Notes under the pieces: generated by a model | The model's input: the letters and a program-made list of their open reading frames with translations, nothing else | Database searches by the model: none | Told to the model about the DNA's origin: nothing | In this document: piece after piece, positions 1 to 7,619 of the stretch | Position numbering within the stretch: position 1 is the stretch's first letter | How the letters are laid out: every line of letters begins with the position of its first letter | Translations under genes and position numbers: made by a program | Source: an uncultured Clostridia bacterium | GTDB taxonomy: Bacteria > Bacillota > Clostridia > Lachnospirales > Lachnospiraceae | DNA length: 23,919 nt | Assembly (NCBI GenBank): GCA_947178015.1 | Contig: CAMWWW010000004.1 | Coordinates: forward strand, 1 to 23,919 | Direction: 5' to 3'

Positions 1-151
1 CAGTTATATTTGAAACAAATAGATGAATGAAAAAGTTGTAAAGTGGTGTTTCTAAGGTATCATTTTTCAAAATATTATAAGGGAATCTAATGAGTGATAA
101 TAGTCAAAAATCCGGTAATAGGAAGCAAATCTGTAAATTACTTTATAGTTT

Positions 152-174
152 TTGCCAGCAGGCTGTGCTATACT
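152..174 (+). promoter_or_regulatory. Extended -10 promoter for the Gfo/Idh/MocA oxidoreductase gene
   Basis: TATACT at 169-174 is preceded by TGC at 166-168, giving an extended -10 (TGnTATACT). No good -35 hexamer lies 17 bp upstream. The remaining upstream sequence (1-151) is AT-rich and contains no ORF that I would call. The same 11-mer TGTGCTATACT occurs upstream of the sulfite reductase gene and of pncB. Confidence 0.55.
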
Positions 175-231
175 AATTATATCAAAAGAAAGCAGGATAG
201 ATGCCAGTAAACGCGGCAGAATGGAGGGTTT

Positions 232-1518
232 ATGGTTAAGAAACGTTATGCGCAGGTAGGAACGGGAAGCAGGGCAAGGATGTATTATGAAGCGATCTGC
301 TCAACCTTTAAGGACACATGTGATATTGTGGGCTTCTGTGACTTAAGCCAGACAAGAATGAATTATGCGAATCAGGTGATTGAGAAGGAGCATGGACATG
401 CCCCGGTACCAACGTATCATTATACGGAATTTGACAGGATGATAGATGAGACAAAGCCTGATGTGGTGATTGTCACCTCTGTAGATCGCACACATCATGA
501 ATATATTATACGCGCAATGAAAAAGGGCTGTGATGTTATCACGGAGAAGCCAATGACAATCGATGAGGAGAAAGCGCAGGAGATTATTGATGTACAGAAG
601 GAAACAGGAAAGCATCTGCGTGTTACCTTTAATTATCGCTATGCGCCGACGAATACCAAGATCCGAGAGCTTATTATGGATGACACCATTGGCGAGGTAT
701 TTTCTGTACATTTTGAGTGGCTGTTAAATACAAAGCATGGTGCAGATTATTATAGAAGATGGCATAGAAGTAAGACAAACAGCGGCGGACTGCTGGTGCA
801 CAAGTCCACTCACCATTTTGATCTAGTTAATTTCTGGCTTGGAACCCGCCCTGAGAAAGTATTTGCATTTGGCGCGAGAAATTTTTATGGAAAGGAAAAT
901 GCAGAGCGTCGTGGTGTAAAAGAGTTCTATTATAGATGCCATGGCAGCGAGGCGGCAAAAAATGATCCATTTGCAATCGATCTGGAGGCAAATCCCGTTT
1001 TGAAAGCACTTTATCTCGACGCAGAGGCAGACAGCGGATATATTCGTGACAGAAGCGTGTTCGGCGATGATATTACCATCGAAGATACCATGAGTGTGGT
1101 AGTAAAATATGAGAGTGGAGCACAGTTAAGCTATTCCTTGAATTCTTATATGCCTTGGGAGGGATTTATTGTATCATTTAACGGATCAAAGGGAAGAATA
1201 GAATATAGGGTAGTAGAAAATGCTTATATTAATGGCGGCGGAGACAAGTCGGAGGAAGGTGCCCAGAAGGGAAAAGAAATTATGGTGTGCCCGATGTTTG
1301 GAAAGCCTTATCACGTTGATGTGGAGCAGGGTGTCGGCGGACATGGCGGCGGAGATAAGGTGCTCTTAAATGATATATTTGGGACACCAGACTACGACAG
1401 ATTTGAGCGCGCAGCTTCTCATGTGGATGGCGCGATGTCAATATTGACAGGCGTGGCTGCGAATAAGTCAATTGCATCGGGAGAACCGGTGAGGATTAAG
1501 GATTTAATTCAGCTATAA
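232..1518 (+). CDS. Gfo/Idh/MocA family NAD(P)-dependent oxidoreductase
   Basis: Predicted cytoplasmic dehydrogenase of 428 aa acting on a sugar, inositol or related polyol; the substrate cannot be read from the sequence. The N-terminal Rossmann domain (about residues 4-125) carries the nucleotide-binding loop VGTGSRAR at 9-16 and the family hallmark EKP at 105-107, whose Lys is catalytic in this family. The C-terminal domain holds GGLLVHKSTHHFD (185-197), matching the GG...H..D substrate and catalytic motif. GGAGGG at 223-228 sits 3 nt before the ATG and supports this start. At 428 aa it is longer than the usual 330-390 aa, and a glycine-rich segment lies near residues 335-345 and 375-385. 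It is monocistronic, or at most weakly linked to the next gene, which has its own promoter. No transporter or glycosidase neighbours help to define the substrate. Confidence 0.9.
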   Translation: MVKKRYAQVGTGSRARMYYEAICSTFKDTCDIVGFCDLSQTRMNYANQVIEKEHGHAPVPTYHYTEFDRMIDETKPDVVIVTSVDRTHHEYIIRAMKKGCDVITEKPMTIDEEKAQEIIDVQKETGKHLRVTFNYRYAPTNTKIRELIMDDTIGEVFSVHFEWLLNTKHGADYYRRWHRSKTNSGGLLVHKSTHHFDLVNFWLGTRPEKVFAFGARNFYGKENAERRGVKEFYYRCHGSEAAKNDPFAIDLEANPVLKALYLDAEADSGYIRDRSVFGDDITIEDTMSVVVKYESGAQLSYSLNSYMPWEGFIVSFNGSKGRIEYRVVENAYINGGGDKSEEGAQKGKEIMVCPMFGKPYHVDVEQGVGGHGGGDKVLLNDIFGTPDYDRFERAASHVDGAMSILTGVAANKSIASGEPVRIKDLIQL

Positions 1519-1534
1519 CAACTTTGGTTGTTTT
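1517..1534 (+). terminator. Possible weak terminator after the oxidoreductase gene
   Basis: AACAAC at 1517-1522 and GTTGTT at 1527-1532 form a 6-bp AT-rich stem with a 4-nt loop, starting inside the stop codon and followed by only a short T stretch. It is weak and may not terminate efficiently. Confidence 0.3.
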
Positions 1535-1541
1535 AAAGTGC

Positions 1542-1570
1542 TGGAAAAATACGGAAGTCTGTGCTATACT
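1542..1570 (+). promoter_or_regulatory. Promoter of the nitrite/sulfite reductase gene
   Basis: TGGAAA (1542-1547), a 17-bp spacer and TATACT (1565-1570), with TGC at 1562-1564 making an extended -10. Transcription would begin near 1577, just before the structured leader. Confidence 0.6.
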
Positions 1571-1578
1571 GATGATAA

Positions 1579-1651
1579 CAGGGCTATGTATCTGGTGGTA
1601 CATAGCCTTTATTGACCCTGCTTGATAAGACAGGACACGCCCCTGTTTTTT
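1579..1651 (+). promoter_or_regulatory. Structured 5' leader with possible attenuator upstream of the sulfite reductase gene
   Basis: A perfect 9-bp hairpin, GGCTATGTA (1582-1590) with TACATAGCC (1599-1607), is nested in CAGGG (1579-1583) and CCCTG (1616-1620). It is followed by ACAGG (1630-1634) and CCTGT (1642-1646) directly before a run of six T (1646-1651), like a small intrinsic terminator. The 5' ACAGGG could also pair with the 3' CCCTGT at 1641-1646, so the pairings compete. I do not recognise a known riboswitch, and there is no T-box consensus. A further hairpin ACAGTG/CACTGT (1674-1679/1690-1695) lies close to the ribosome binding site. Confidence 0.45.
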
Positions 1652-1715
1652 CAAGAATAAGAACAAAGTGAAAACAGTGCACAAGGATACACTGTATTTG
1701 GAAAGGATGTGCAAG

Positions 1716-3248
1716 ATGCAGGAATGGAAACAGTATTTGCCGGAATTTAGGGAAAAGACAGCGGCGTTTTATGCCGGAGAGATGAAGAAAAATGAATATA
1801 AGGGCTTTTCTGGTTTTTATGGAAGCTATGCTCAACGAAGCGGAAAGGCAAGTATGCTGCGCCTTCGGACTCCGGCAGGTTGTGTGTCAAGGGAGCGGCT
1901 TGCCTCTATAGCGGAAATTATTAGGCGCTATCAAGTGGATAAAGTGCATTTTACTACCTGCCAGACAATTCAGCTTCATAATCTGGAGCCGGACAAGGTG
2001 GCAGATGTGATGGAAGCAGCTCTGGATGCGGGCATTGTAACTCTGGGCGGCGGAGGCGATTATCCGAGAAATGTGATGTGTTCCCCTTTGTCGGGTGTGG
2101 AAAAGGAGGAATATTTTGATGTAAGACCATGGGCAGATGCGGCAAGTAATTATCTAATTACTCTAATTAATGCTGAAAAAATGCCAAGAAAGCTTAAGGT
2201 AGGCTTCTCCAATTCCCCAGCAAACACACCGCATGTCACCTATAGAGATCTGGGCTTTGCAGCGAATGAAGATGGGACGTTTGATGTATATAGTGCAGGA
2301 GGCCTTGGCAACAATGCTCGTTTTGGTGTTAAAGTTGCAGAGAAGGTAATGCCGGAAATGATTCTATATTATATAAAAGCGATGTGGCTGACCTTCCGCG
2401 CTTATGGAAATTATGAGAATAGGGGAAGGGCGCGCACGCGCTATATGCAGGATACGCTTGGAGGACCAGAGAAATACGCAGAGGCATATCAAGCGAAATT
2501 AAAGGAAGTGATGGATTCTGGCGAGGATCTTAAAATTCACGTGAAGCCGCGGACCATTACAAAGAAGGGAGATGGTGGTACAATCAAATCCTCCCGCGTG
2601 ATAGAACAGAAGCAGGAGGGGTTGTACACGGTTGTATGGCATCCCATCGGCGGGCAGCCCAAGGCAGAGGATCTCTGTATCCTTAGCGATACCATACAGG
2701 ATATGGAGGAGGTAGAGCTTCGGTTATCCCCAGATGAGACAGCCTATATCGTCAATCTGACCAGCAAGGAAGCAGAGAAGATACTTGCAGTGACAGCAGA
2801 CAGCGCAGAAAATGAATTTGAAGCCACGGTAAGCTGTATTGGCGCGGGTATCTGCCAGATTGGACTGAGGGATTCTCAGGGACTGTTAAGGGCGTGTATA
2901 CAGGCGGCGAGAGAGGCGAAGCTTCCAGATGATGTTCTGCCAAAGATGCATATTTCCGGCTGTCCGTCCTCCTGCGGAACACATCAGACGGGGGAGATGG
3001 GATTTCGTGGTGCGGTAAAGCAGGTAGATGGAAAACCACAGTCGGCATTTCTCCTATTTGTAAATGGGGAGGAGCGTCAGGGGCAAGAGCGCATGGGAGA
3101 AGAGCTCGGTACTATATTGGAGACCGATATTCCTAAATTTATCGTAAAGCTAGGACAACATGTGGCAGAACAAGGGATAAGCTTTGCAGAATGGAAAAAG
3201 AAAAATCCAGAGGGAATTGCAAAAATTGCAGAAGAATTTGTGGGATAG
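1716..3248 (+). CDS. Nitrite/sulfite reductase (siroheme and 4Fe-4S hemoprotein)
   Basis: Predicted cytoplasmic six-electron reductase that converts sulfite to sulfide (or nitrite to ammonia), probably with ferredoxin-type electron donors. The 510-aa protein has the two-fold layout of the family: N-terminal ferredoxin-like half domain, siroheme-binding middle, and the cluster signature C-x5-C (Cys374, Cys380, in CIGAGIC) followed by C-x3-C (Cys416, Cys420, in GCPSSCG). These four Cys ligate the 4Fe-4S centre bridged to siroheme. Arg-rich segments near residues 45-55 and 75-90 fit the substrate pocket. I prefer the ATG at 1716, because AAAGG at 1702-1706 is well spaced; the frame stays open upstream to a GTG at 1668, and an ATG at 1707 would abut the SD. 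No cys or dissimilatory sulfite genes are adjacent, so substrate choice remains open. Confidence 0.88.
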   Translation: MQEWKQYLPEFREKTAAFYAGEMKKNEYKGFSGFYGSYAQRSGKASMLRLRTPAGCVSRERLASIAEIIRRYQVDKVHFTTCQTIQLHNLEPDKVADVMEAALDAGIVTLGGGGDYPRNVMCSPLSGVEKEEYFDVRPWADAASNYLITLINAEKMPRKLKVGFSNSPANTPHVTYRDLGFAANEDGTFDVYSAGGLGNNARFGVKVAEKVMPEMILYYIKAMWLTFRAYGNYENRGRARTRYMQDTLGGPEKYAEAYQAKLKEVMDSGEDLKIHVKPRTITKKGDGGTIKSSRVIEQKQEGLYTVVWHPIGGQPKAEDLCILSDTIQDMEEVELRLSPDETAYIVNLTSKEAEKILAVTADSAENEFEATVSCIGAGICQIGLRDSQGLLRACIQAAREAKLPDDVLPKMHISGCPSSCGTHQTGEMGFRGAVKQVDGKPQSAFLLFVNGEERQGQERMGEELGTILETDIPKFIVKLGQHVAEQGISFAEWKKKNPEGIAKIAEEFVG

Positions 3249-3261
3249 ATTTTAAAATTGC

Positions 3262-3290
3262 TTGACAAAAAGAATGTTATAGCATAAAAT
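3262..3290 (+). promoter_or_regulatory. Sigma-A type promoter of the proS T-box leader
   Basis: TTGACA (3262-3267), a 17-bp spacer and TAAAAT (3285-3290), close to consensus. It starts only 13 bp after the reductase stop codon. The transcript would start near 3297. Confidence 0.85.
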
Positions 3291-3296
3291 ATAGCA

Positions 3297-3526
3297 TAAT
3301 ATAAGCGATGAAAAGGGATAGTACAGAAATTTCCGACCTACCAGAGAGGGGCATGTGGTGGAAGGCCCCGGTGCTGGAGTTCTGGAACCTGCCTTGGAGC
3401 TTCTGTGTGAAAATGCAGCGTGACCGGCGTTATACGGGATAAGAGAGAGCCATATCCGTTGGTATGGCTAAATAGGGTGGTACCGCCGAGTCCTTCGGTC
3501 CCTTGTGAGGGAAGGAGGACTTTTTT
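3297..3526 (+). promoter_or_regulatory. T-box leader (proline-responsive) with terminator, upstream of proS
   Basis: tRNA-sensing leader that couples proS transcription to uncharged tRNA-Pro. The T-box sequence AGGGTGGTACCGCC is at 3474-3487. It is followed by an intrinsic terminator: AGTCCT (3489-3494) with AGGACT (3516-3521), apical TCCCT/AGGGA (3499-3503/3508-3512), then six T at 3521-3526. Stem I sequence begins around 3305, and the distal arm lies at about 3340-3378. The specifier is most likely CCT (3388-3390) in GGAACCTGCC, a proline codon that agrees with the downstream synthetase. The antiterminator would use the T-box bulge and the 5' side of the terminator. Confidence 0.92.
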
Positions 3527-3615
3527 ATGTGCAGGGAAGGAGGTTGCTGACACAGCACATTTCTCTGTTCCGTTGTCCTCTTTATTCCCAAAATCATAGA
3601 AAAGGAGAGAAAGAG

Positions 3616-5052
3616 ATGGCACAAGAAAAAAAACTGGTGGAAGCAATCACTTCCATGGAAGAGGATTTTGCCCAATGGTATACCGACGTGGTGAAAAAGG
3701 CAGAGCTCATTGAGTATTCTAGCGTTAAGGGCTGTATGATTCTAAGGCCGAATGGCTATGCAATCTGGGAAAATATCCAGAGACAGCTTGATGCAAGATT
3801 TAAGGAAACAGGTGTTGAGAATGTATATATGCCGATGTTTATTCCAGAAAGTCTGCTTCAGAAGGAAAAGGATCATGTGGAGGGTTTTGCGCCGGAGGTT
3901 GCGTGGGTGACTTATGGCGGCGGACAGGAGCTTACAGAGAGGCTGTGCGTAAGACCTACTTCAGAAACATTATTTTGTGAGTTGTATTCCAACATCGTAC
4001 AATCATACCGGGATTTGCCGAAGTTGTACAATCAGTGGTGTTCCGTGGTGCGTTGGGAGAAGACGACCAGACCATTTTTGAGAAGCACAGAGTTTCTGTG
4101 GCAGGAAGGACATACCGTACACGCGACCGCGGAAGAGGCAGAGGAGAGAACAAAGCAGATGCTGCATGTCTACGCTGATTTTTGTGAGGAAGTTCTTGCC
4201 ATTCCGATGATTAAAGGAAGAAAGACCGATAAGGAGAAATTTGCCGGGGCGGAGGCTACTTATACGATAGAGGCATTGATGCATGATGGCAAGGCGCTTC
4301 AATCTGGCACCAGCCATAATTTTGGTGACGGCTTTGCAAGAGCCTTTGGAATTCAGTATACAGATAAGGATAATCAGCTTAAATATGTCCACCAGACCTC
4401 TTGGGGAATGTCCACACGCATTATAGGTGCTATTATTATGGTTCATGGTGATAACAGCGGGCTGGTGCTTCCTCCAAGGATTGCGCCGGTTCAGGTGATG
4501 GTGATGCCGATAGCTCAGCACAAAGAGGGCGTGTTGGAGAAGGCGTATGCGCTTCGCGATCGCTTGGCGGCGGATTTCCGCGTAAAGGTGGACGATACGG
4601 ATAAGAGTCCGGGCTGGAAATTCAGCGAGCAGGAGATGAGGGGGATTCCGGTTCGGGTTGAGATTGGGCCGAAGGATATAGAAGCAAATCAGGCTGTGGT
4701 TGTTCGCCGTGATACTAGGGAAAAGATTGTTGTGTCTTTCGATGAATTGGAGATAAAGCTTTCTGAGATTCTTGCGCTAATGCAGAGGGAGATGCTGGAG
4801 CGCGCAAGGGCACACCGGGATGCACATATCTATACTGCAGTGGATTATGAGGAATTTAAGGATACCGTAGCGAATAAGCCGGGATTTATCAAGGCAATGT
4901 GGTGTGGGGAGGAAGCATGTGAATTAAAGATTAAGGAAGATACGACGGCGACTTCGCGCTGTATGCCGTTTGAACAGGAATCCGTATCCACACATTGCGT
5001 TTGCTGCGGAAAACCGGCTAAGACCTTGGTGTATTGGGGGAAGGCATATTAA
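3616..5052 (+). CDS. proS: Prolyl-tRNA synthetase, short archaeal/eukaryotic-like type
   Basis: Class II aminoacyl-tRNA synthetase charging tRNA-Pro; 478 aa. RPTSET (113-118), motif 2 around RWEKTTRPFLRSTEFLWQEG (147-166) and motif 3 in TSWGMSTRIIGA (261-272) form the catalytic core. The anticodon-binding domain follows (about 285-395). The C-terminal domain has clustered Cys (CGEEAC, SRC, then CVCC near the end) fitting the zinc-binding module of this type. There is no bacterial-type editing insertion between motifs 2 and 3, which separates it from the roughly 570-aa E. coli form. ATG 3616 is chosen because AAAGGAGAG (3601-3609) precedes it; the frame is open upstream into the T-box terminator, which cannot be coding. 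Controlled by the T-box just upstream; cobB follows after 24 bp. Confidence 0.95.
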   Translation: MAQEKKLVEAITSMEEDFAQWYTDVVKKAELIEYSSVKGCMILRPNGYAIWENIQRQLDARFKETGVENVYMPMFIPESLLQKEKDHVEGFAPEVAWVTYGGGQELTERLCVRPTSETLFCELYSNIVQSYRDLPKLYNQWCSVVRWEKTTRPFLRSTEFLWQEGHTVHATAEEAEERTKQMLHVYADFCEEVLAIPMIKGRKTDKEKFAGAEATYTIEALMHDGKALQSGTSHNFGDGFARAFGIQYTDKDNQLKYVHQTSWGMSTRIIGAIIMVHGDNSGLVLPPRIAPVQVMVMPIAQHKEGVLEKAYALRDRLAADFRVKVDDTDKSPGWKFSEQEMRGIPVRVEIGPKDIEANQAVVVRRDTREKIVVSFDELEIKLSEILALMQREMLERARAHRDAHIYTAVDYEEFKDTVANKPGFIKAMWCGEEACELKIKEDTTATSRCMPFEQESVSTHCVCCGKPAKTLVYWGKAY

Positions 5053-5076
5053 GTGTGAGAATGAGGGGGAATAAGG

Positions 5077-5817
5077 ATGGACGCAGAGCTTGAACAATTT
5101 CGAACATGGGTTGGCGAAAGTGAAAATATTGTATTTTTTGGCGGTGCAGGTGTCTCAACAGAGAGCAATATCCCTGACTTTAGAAGCGTAGATGGATTAT
5201 ACAATCAGGAATATGCGTATCCACCAGAACAGATTTTAAGTCATAGCTTTTTTATTCGCAATCCGCAGGAATTTTACCGTTTTTACCGCAATAAGATGTT
5301 ATTTCTTGATGCAAAGCCGAACAAGGCGCATAGTGCACTTGCAGAGCTGGAGCGCAAAGGAAAGCTTAAGGCTGTGATCACGCAGAATATTGACGGGCTC
5401 CATCAGAAGGCGGGAAGTGAGAATGTGCTTGAGCTTCATGGCTCTGTGCACAGAAATTATTGTGAGCACTGCGGAAAGTTTTATACGGCGGAGGATATTC
5501 TTCATTCAGAGGGGGTGCCGCACTGCACCTGCGGTGGAAGAATAAAGCCAGATGTGGTATTGTATGAGGAGGGGCTTGACAATGATATATTGTCAAAAGC
5601 TGTGTATTATATTAGCCAAGCGGATATGCTGATCGTGGGAGGAACCTCTCTGACCGTTTATCCGGCGGCGGGACTTGTCGACTATTATCGCGGCAAGAAA
5701 TTGGTGCTGATCAACAAGTCCGTGACCACACTGGATAAAAAAGCAAATCTTGTGATAAATCATAGCATTGGCAAGGTTTTTGAGAACCTTTTATCGGAGA
5801 ATAACATGGATCAATAG
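5077..5817 (+). CDS. cobB: Sir2-family NAD-dependent protein deacylase
   Basis: Predicted sirtuin that removes acetyl or other acyl groups from protein lysines using NAD+; 246 aa, single catalytic domain, cytoplasmic. NAD-binding GGAGVSTES (22-30) and PDFRS (33-37), TQNIDGLHQ (102-110), catalytic His121 in ELHGS, zinc ligands Cys129, Cys132, Cys150, Cys152, and GGTSLTVYP (188-196) are all present. Asn31 replaces the Gly of the usual SGIPDFRS. GAGGGGGA at 5063-5070 is well spaced from the ATG. It lies 24 bp after proS without a terminator between them, so co-transcription under the proS T-box is plausible. Its last 27 bp overlap the 3' end of the convergent TraX-family gene. The acyl preference is unknown. 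Confidence 0.92.
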   Translation: MDAELEQFRTWVGESENIVFFGGAGVSTESNIPDFRSVDGLYNQEYAYPPEQILSHSFFIRNPQEFYRFYRNKMLFLDAKPNKAHSALAELERKGKLKAVITQNIDGLHQKAGSENVLELHGSVHRNYCEHCGKFYTAEDILHSEGVPHCTCGGRIKPDVVLYEEGLDNDILSKAVYYISQADMLIVGGTSLTVYPAAGLVDYYRGKKLVLINKSVTTLDKKANLVINHSIGKVFENLLSENNMDQ

Positions 5818-6564
5818 CTGCCCGATGCCGTAAAGAAGAAATAAATGCACTGGATAAAAGAGGTAGAAAAGGTATTTTGCCTGTCTGCCTCTTTGTCCAT
5901 TGTACAGGTGAATGGGAAGCAGCGCAAGGATGCCAGTGATTTCTAGTGGAGTGGATAAAACAAGCGTGAGCATGGTGGTGATATCCCGCAGCCGTGGACG
6001 GTTTCTAAAAAGATAGAAAAATACAATTACGCAGACGCCAAAGGCATCATAGTCTGTCCGCAGAAAACGAGCAAGTCCAGCACCTACGACAAGGCACAGG
6101 ACACGCCCAATACCATTTTTGGCACCTGCTCCTTCAAATTTCTTAAGTCCAATCAGTACAAGCAGCCCAATAAATAGGGTGAAAAATACATTCTGATGAC
6201 CAAAGAAGAAGGGTTGCCTAAAAAAAGCAAGATCAAAAGGAATTTCTGATAGAAAACAAAATATGCCTAGACGTAATGCATATTTTTTTACATCTCTAGT
6301 ATGGACAAAGCCTTCCACCAAAAGAAAACAAAAGATAGGAAATGCAATGCGTCCAATTAGCCGCAGAATCAGATCCACAGTACTTAATATAATATAAGAG
6401 CGTTCACCATGCTGAATACTATAGTTGTAAATGGTACTATGTTCAAGAATTGCGGCTCCAATATGATCGATAAACATTGTAATTATGGCAATTAGCTTAA
6501 GTGTACTGCCCGGTATTCCTTTTTTGGGGCGGTGTGGTTCTGTGGAAATAGTATTTGCAGACAT
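5791..6564 (-). CDS. TraX-family integral membrane protein
   Basis: 257-aa polytopic membrane protein, probably an acyltransferase-like enzyme. The N-terminal STLKLIAIITMFIDHIGA (20-37) matches the start of the TraX family, whose founder is linked to N-acetylation of F pilin; chromosomal Firmicute members have no settled function. About seven hydrophobic segments follow (roughly 23-42, 60-85, 93-110, 118-140, 150-168, 175-195, 205-255). GAGGA about 8 nt before the ATG supports the start. It has its own promoter immediately behind the LytTR regulator gene. No conjugation genes are present, so this is not evidence for a plasmid or ICE. The 3' end overlaps cobB tail to tail. Confidence 0.82.
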   Translation of the reverse strand: MSANTISTEPHRPKKGIPGSTLKLIAIITMFIDHIGAAILEHSTIYNYSIQHGERSYIILSTVDLILRLIGRIAFPIFCFLLVEGFVHTRDVKKYALRLGIFCFLSEIPFDLAFFRQPFFFGHQNVFFTLFIGLLVLIGLKKFEGAGAKNGIGRVLCLVVGAGLARFLRTDYDAFGVCVIVFFYLFRNRPRLRDITTMLTLVLSTPLEITGILALLPIHLYNGQRGRQAKYLFYLFYPVHLFLLYGIGQLLIHVILR

Positions 6565-6623
6565 ATCGGTATCCTCTTTTCTAGCGTTTTCATTCTCTTT
6601 ATTATCTAACAGATGACCTACTT

Positions 6624-6652
6624 ATCATATCGCAAAATAGAAAAGTGTGCAA
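6624..6652 (-). promoter_or_regulatory. Promoter of the TraX-family gene
   Basis: On the minus strand, TTGCAC (6652-6647), a 17-bp spacer and TATGAT (6629-6624). The -35 lies 3 bp downstream of the stop codon of the preceding regulator gene. Confidence 0.7.
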
Positions 6653-6655
6653 GCT

Positions 6656-7381
6656 TTACTGTTTAAAGTATTTTAGATGGCGCGAGGATACGGGACAGGT
6701 GTCGCCATTTTTCATGTGAATTTCCAGCCGCGCGAAATCGACGGAGGTAATATGCTGGGTATTGACCAGACATCTTCGATGAGACTGGAGAAAATGACAA
6801 TCTGCCTGCTTTGCCAGCGATTTAATGCTGCTGTAAAATTCTGTTGTTTGTGTCATGGTATGAGCAATAATGCGGTGGGAGGACGGAGAGGTTTCAAAAT
6901 AGAGAACCGTGTCCATGGGCAGCGTGACAAGCTGGCTCCCCACCTTAAATCGGAAAAGCTTATGTGCCGTGTTGGTTTGTGCTGTGTAGAGTTCATTGGC
7001 CTTTTTTAGACAGCCTGCAATGGACGCAGCAAGTTTCTGAACATCATTTTTCATAATATAATCCATCACTTCCAGCTTATGTTGGAAGGTGAGCTTCCAT
7101 GCATTGGCGTGGTTGGTTATAAACACAATAAATCCGCGCGGATCGAGTTTGCGTATCTCGGAGGAAAGCGCAACCACATCCATATCAGAATATAACGTAA
7201 TATCTAGAAAATAAACAGCGGTGGAGGGAGTCTGTCTGAGGAAGTCAAGTAATTTGTGAGGGGCGTCAGAGGCAAGAGCAAGCTCCATATCATATTCTTC
7301 AATGCAGATGATTTTTGTGATAATATCAATGATTCGCTGCCGTTCAGGCAGATTATCTTCACAAACATAGATTTTTAGCAT
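6656..7381 (-). CDS. LytTR-family response regulator (orphan)
   Basis: DNA-binding response regulator of the AgrA/ComE/LytR class, 241 aa. The receiver domain (1-120) has the acidic pair Glu8-Asp9, probable phosphoacceptor Asp60 in YFLDITL, Thr89 and Lys111. The LytTR domain (about 140-241) carries LYFETSPSSHRII and FLQSHRRCLVN, typical of this fold. AAGGA lies about 7 nt before the ATG. No kinase gene adjoins it: upstream on the same strand is a small hydrophobic ORF, and the nearest kinase (9596-10528) has its own regulator. LytTR-like boxes lie at 7620-7663, suggesting autoregulation. Atypical features are CEDN rather than CDDD/CDDN, and the DMD segment after Asp60. Confidence 0.9.
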   Translation of the reverse strand: MLKIYVCEDNLPERQRIIDIITKIICIEEYDMELALASDAPHKLLDFLRQTPSTAVYFLDITLYSDMDVVALSSEIRKLDPRGFIVFITNHANAWKLTFQHKLEVMDYIMKNDVQKLAASIAGCLKKANELYTAQTNTAHKLFRFKVGSQLVTLPMDTVLYFETSPSSHRIIAHTMTQTTEFYSSIKSLAKQADCHFLQSHRRCLVNTQHITSVDFARLEIHMKNGDTCPVSSRHLKYFKQ

Positions 7382-7393
7382 GGCGGTCCTTTC

Positions 7394-7612
7394 TTAATCA
7401 CTAGATAGAAGTCTTCTAATAAACATCCGGCATTTTGCTGGTATGTAAAAGATAAACATAAAACAGAGATACAGGCCAAGGAGAAGGGGGCAAAGCAGAC
7501 TGGCTTTAAAGAGAAACACATGAAGAATCAAAAACCGGAAGAAGACCATATTAGTAAAATCAAAAAATAATATTTGGGCGGTTAAATAATACATGGTTCC
7601 AGTATTTATCAT
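7394..7612 (-). CDS. Possible small hydrophobic membrane protein
   Basis: A 72-codon ORF ending 12 bp before the LytTR regulator start. It is strongly hydrophobic over residues 8-58 (probably two membrane segments) with a basic tail (AKCRMFIRRLL). I do not recognise it. Its start is poorly supported: AGGA lies about 16 nt upstream of ATG 7612, and internal Met7 has no good SD. It could be a real leader-position membrane peptide, the remnant of a larger membrane gene, or chance. It does not look like a cyclic-lactone AgrD precursor. Confidence 0.35.
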   Translation of the reverse strand: MINTGTMYYLTAQILFFDFTNMVFFRFLILHVFLFKASLLCPLLLGLYLCFMFIFYIPAKCRMFIRRLLSSD

Positions 7613-7619
7613 AATTATT

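Noticed and set aside
3505..3615. 37-codon N-terminal extension of proS
   Set aside because: It overlaps the T-box terminator; the ATG at 3616 has a good SD and gives the normal protein start.
4003..4521. 172-codon minus-strand ORF
   Set aside because: Antisense shadow of proS, whose coding motifs are intact; no SD or recognisable domain.
5773..5790. Hairpin AAGGTT/AACCTT followed by TTAT near the end of cobB
   Set aside because: It lies inside the coding sequence before the stop codon and has only a short T stretch, so it is unlikely to be a terminator.
5791..6564. TraX-family gene as evidence for a conjugative element
   Set aside because: No other transfer, relaxase, integrase or attachment-site features are present, and flanking genes are ordinary housekeeping genes.
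6581..6596. CTAGCGTT upstream of the TraX gene as a further LytTR box
   Set aside because: It shares CTAGCGTT with the 7636 box but matches only about 6 of 9 pattern positions and has no partner at 21 bp.
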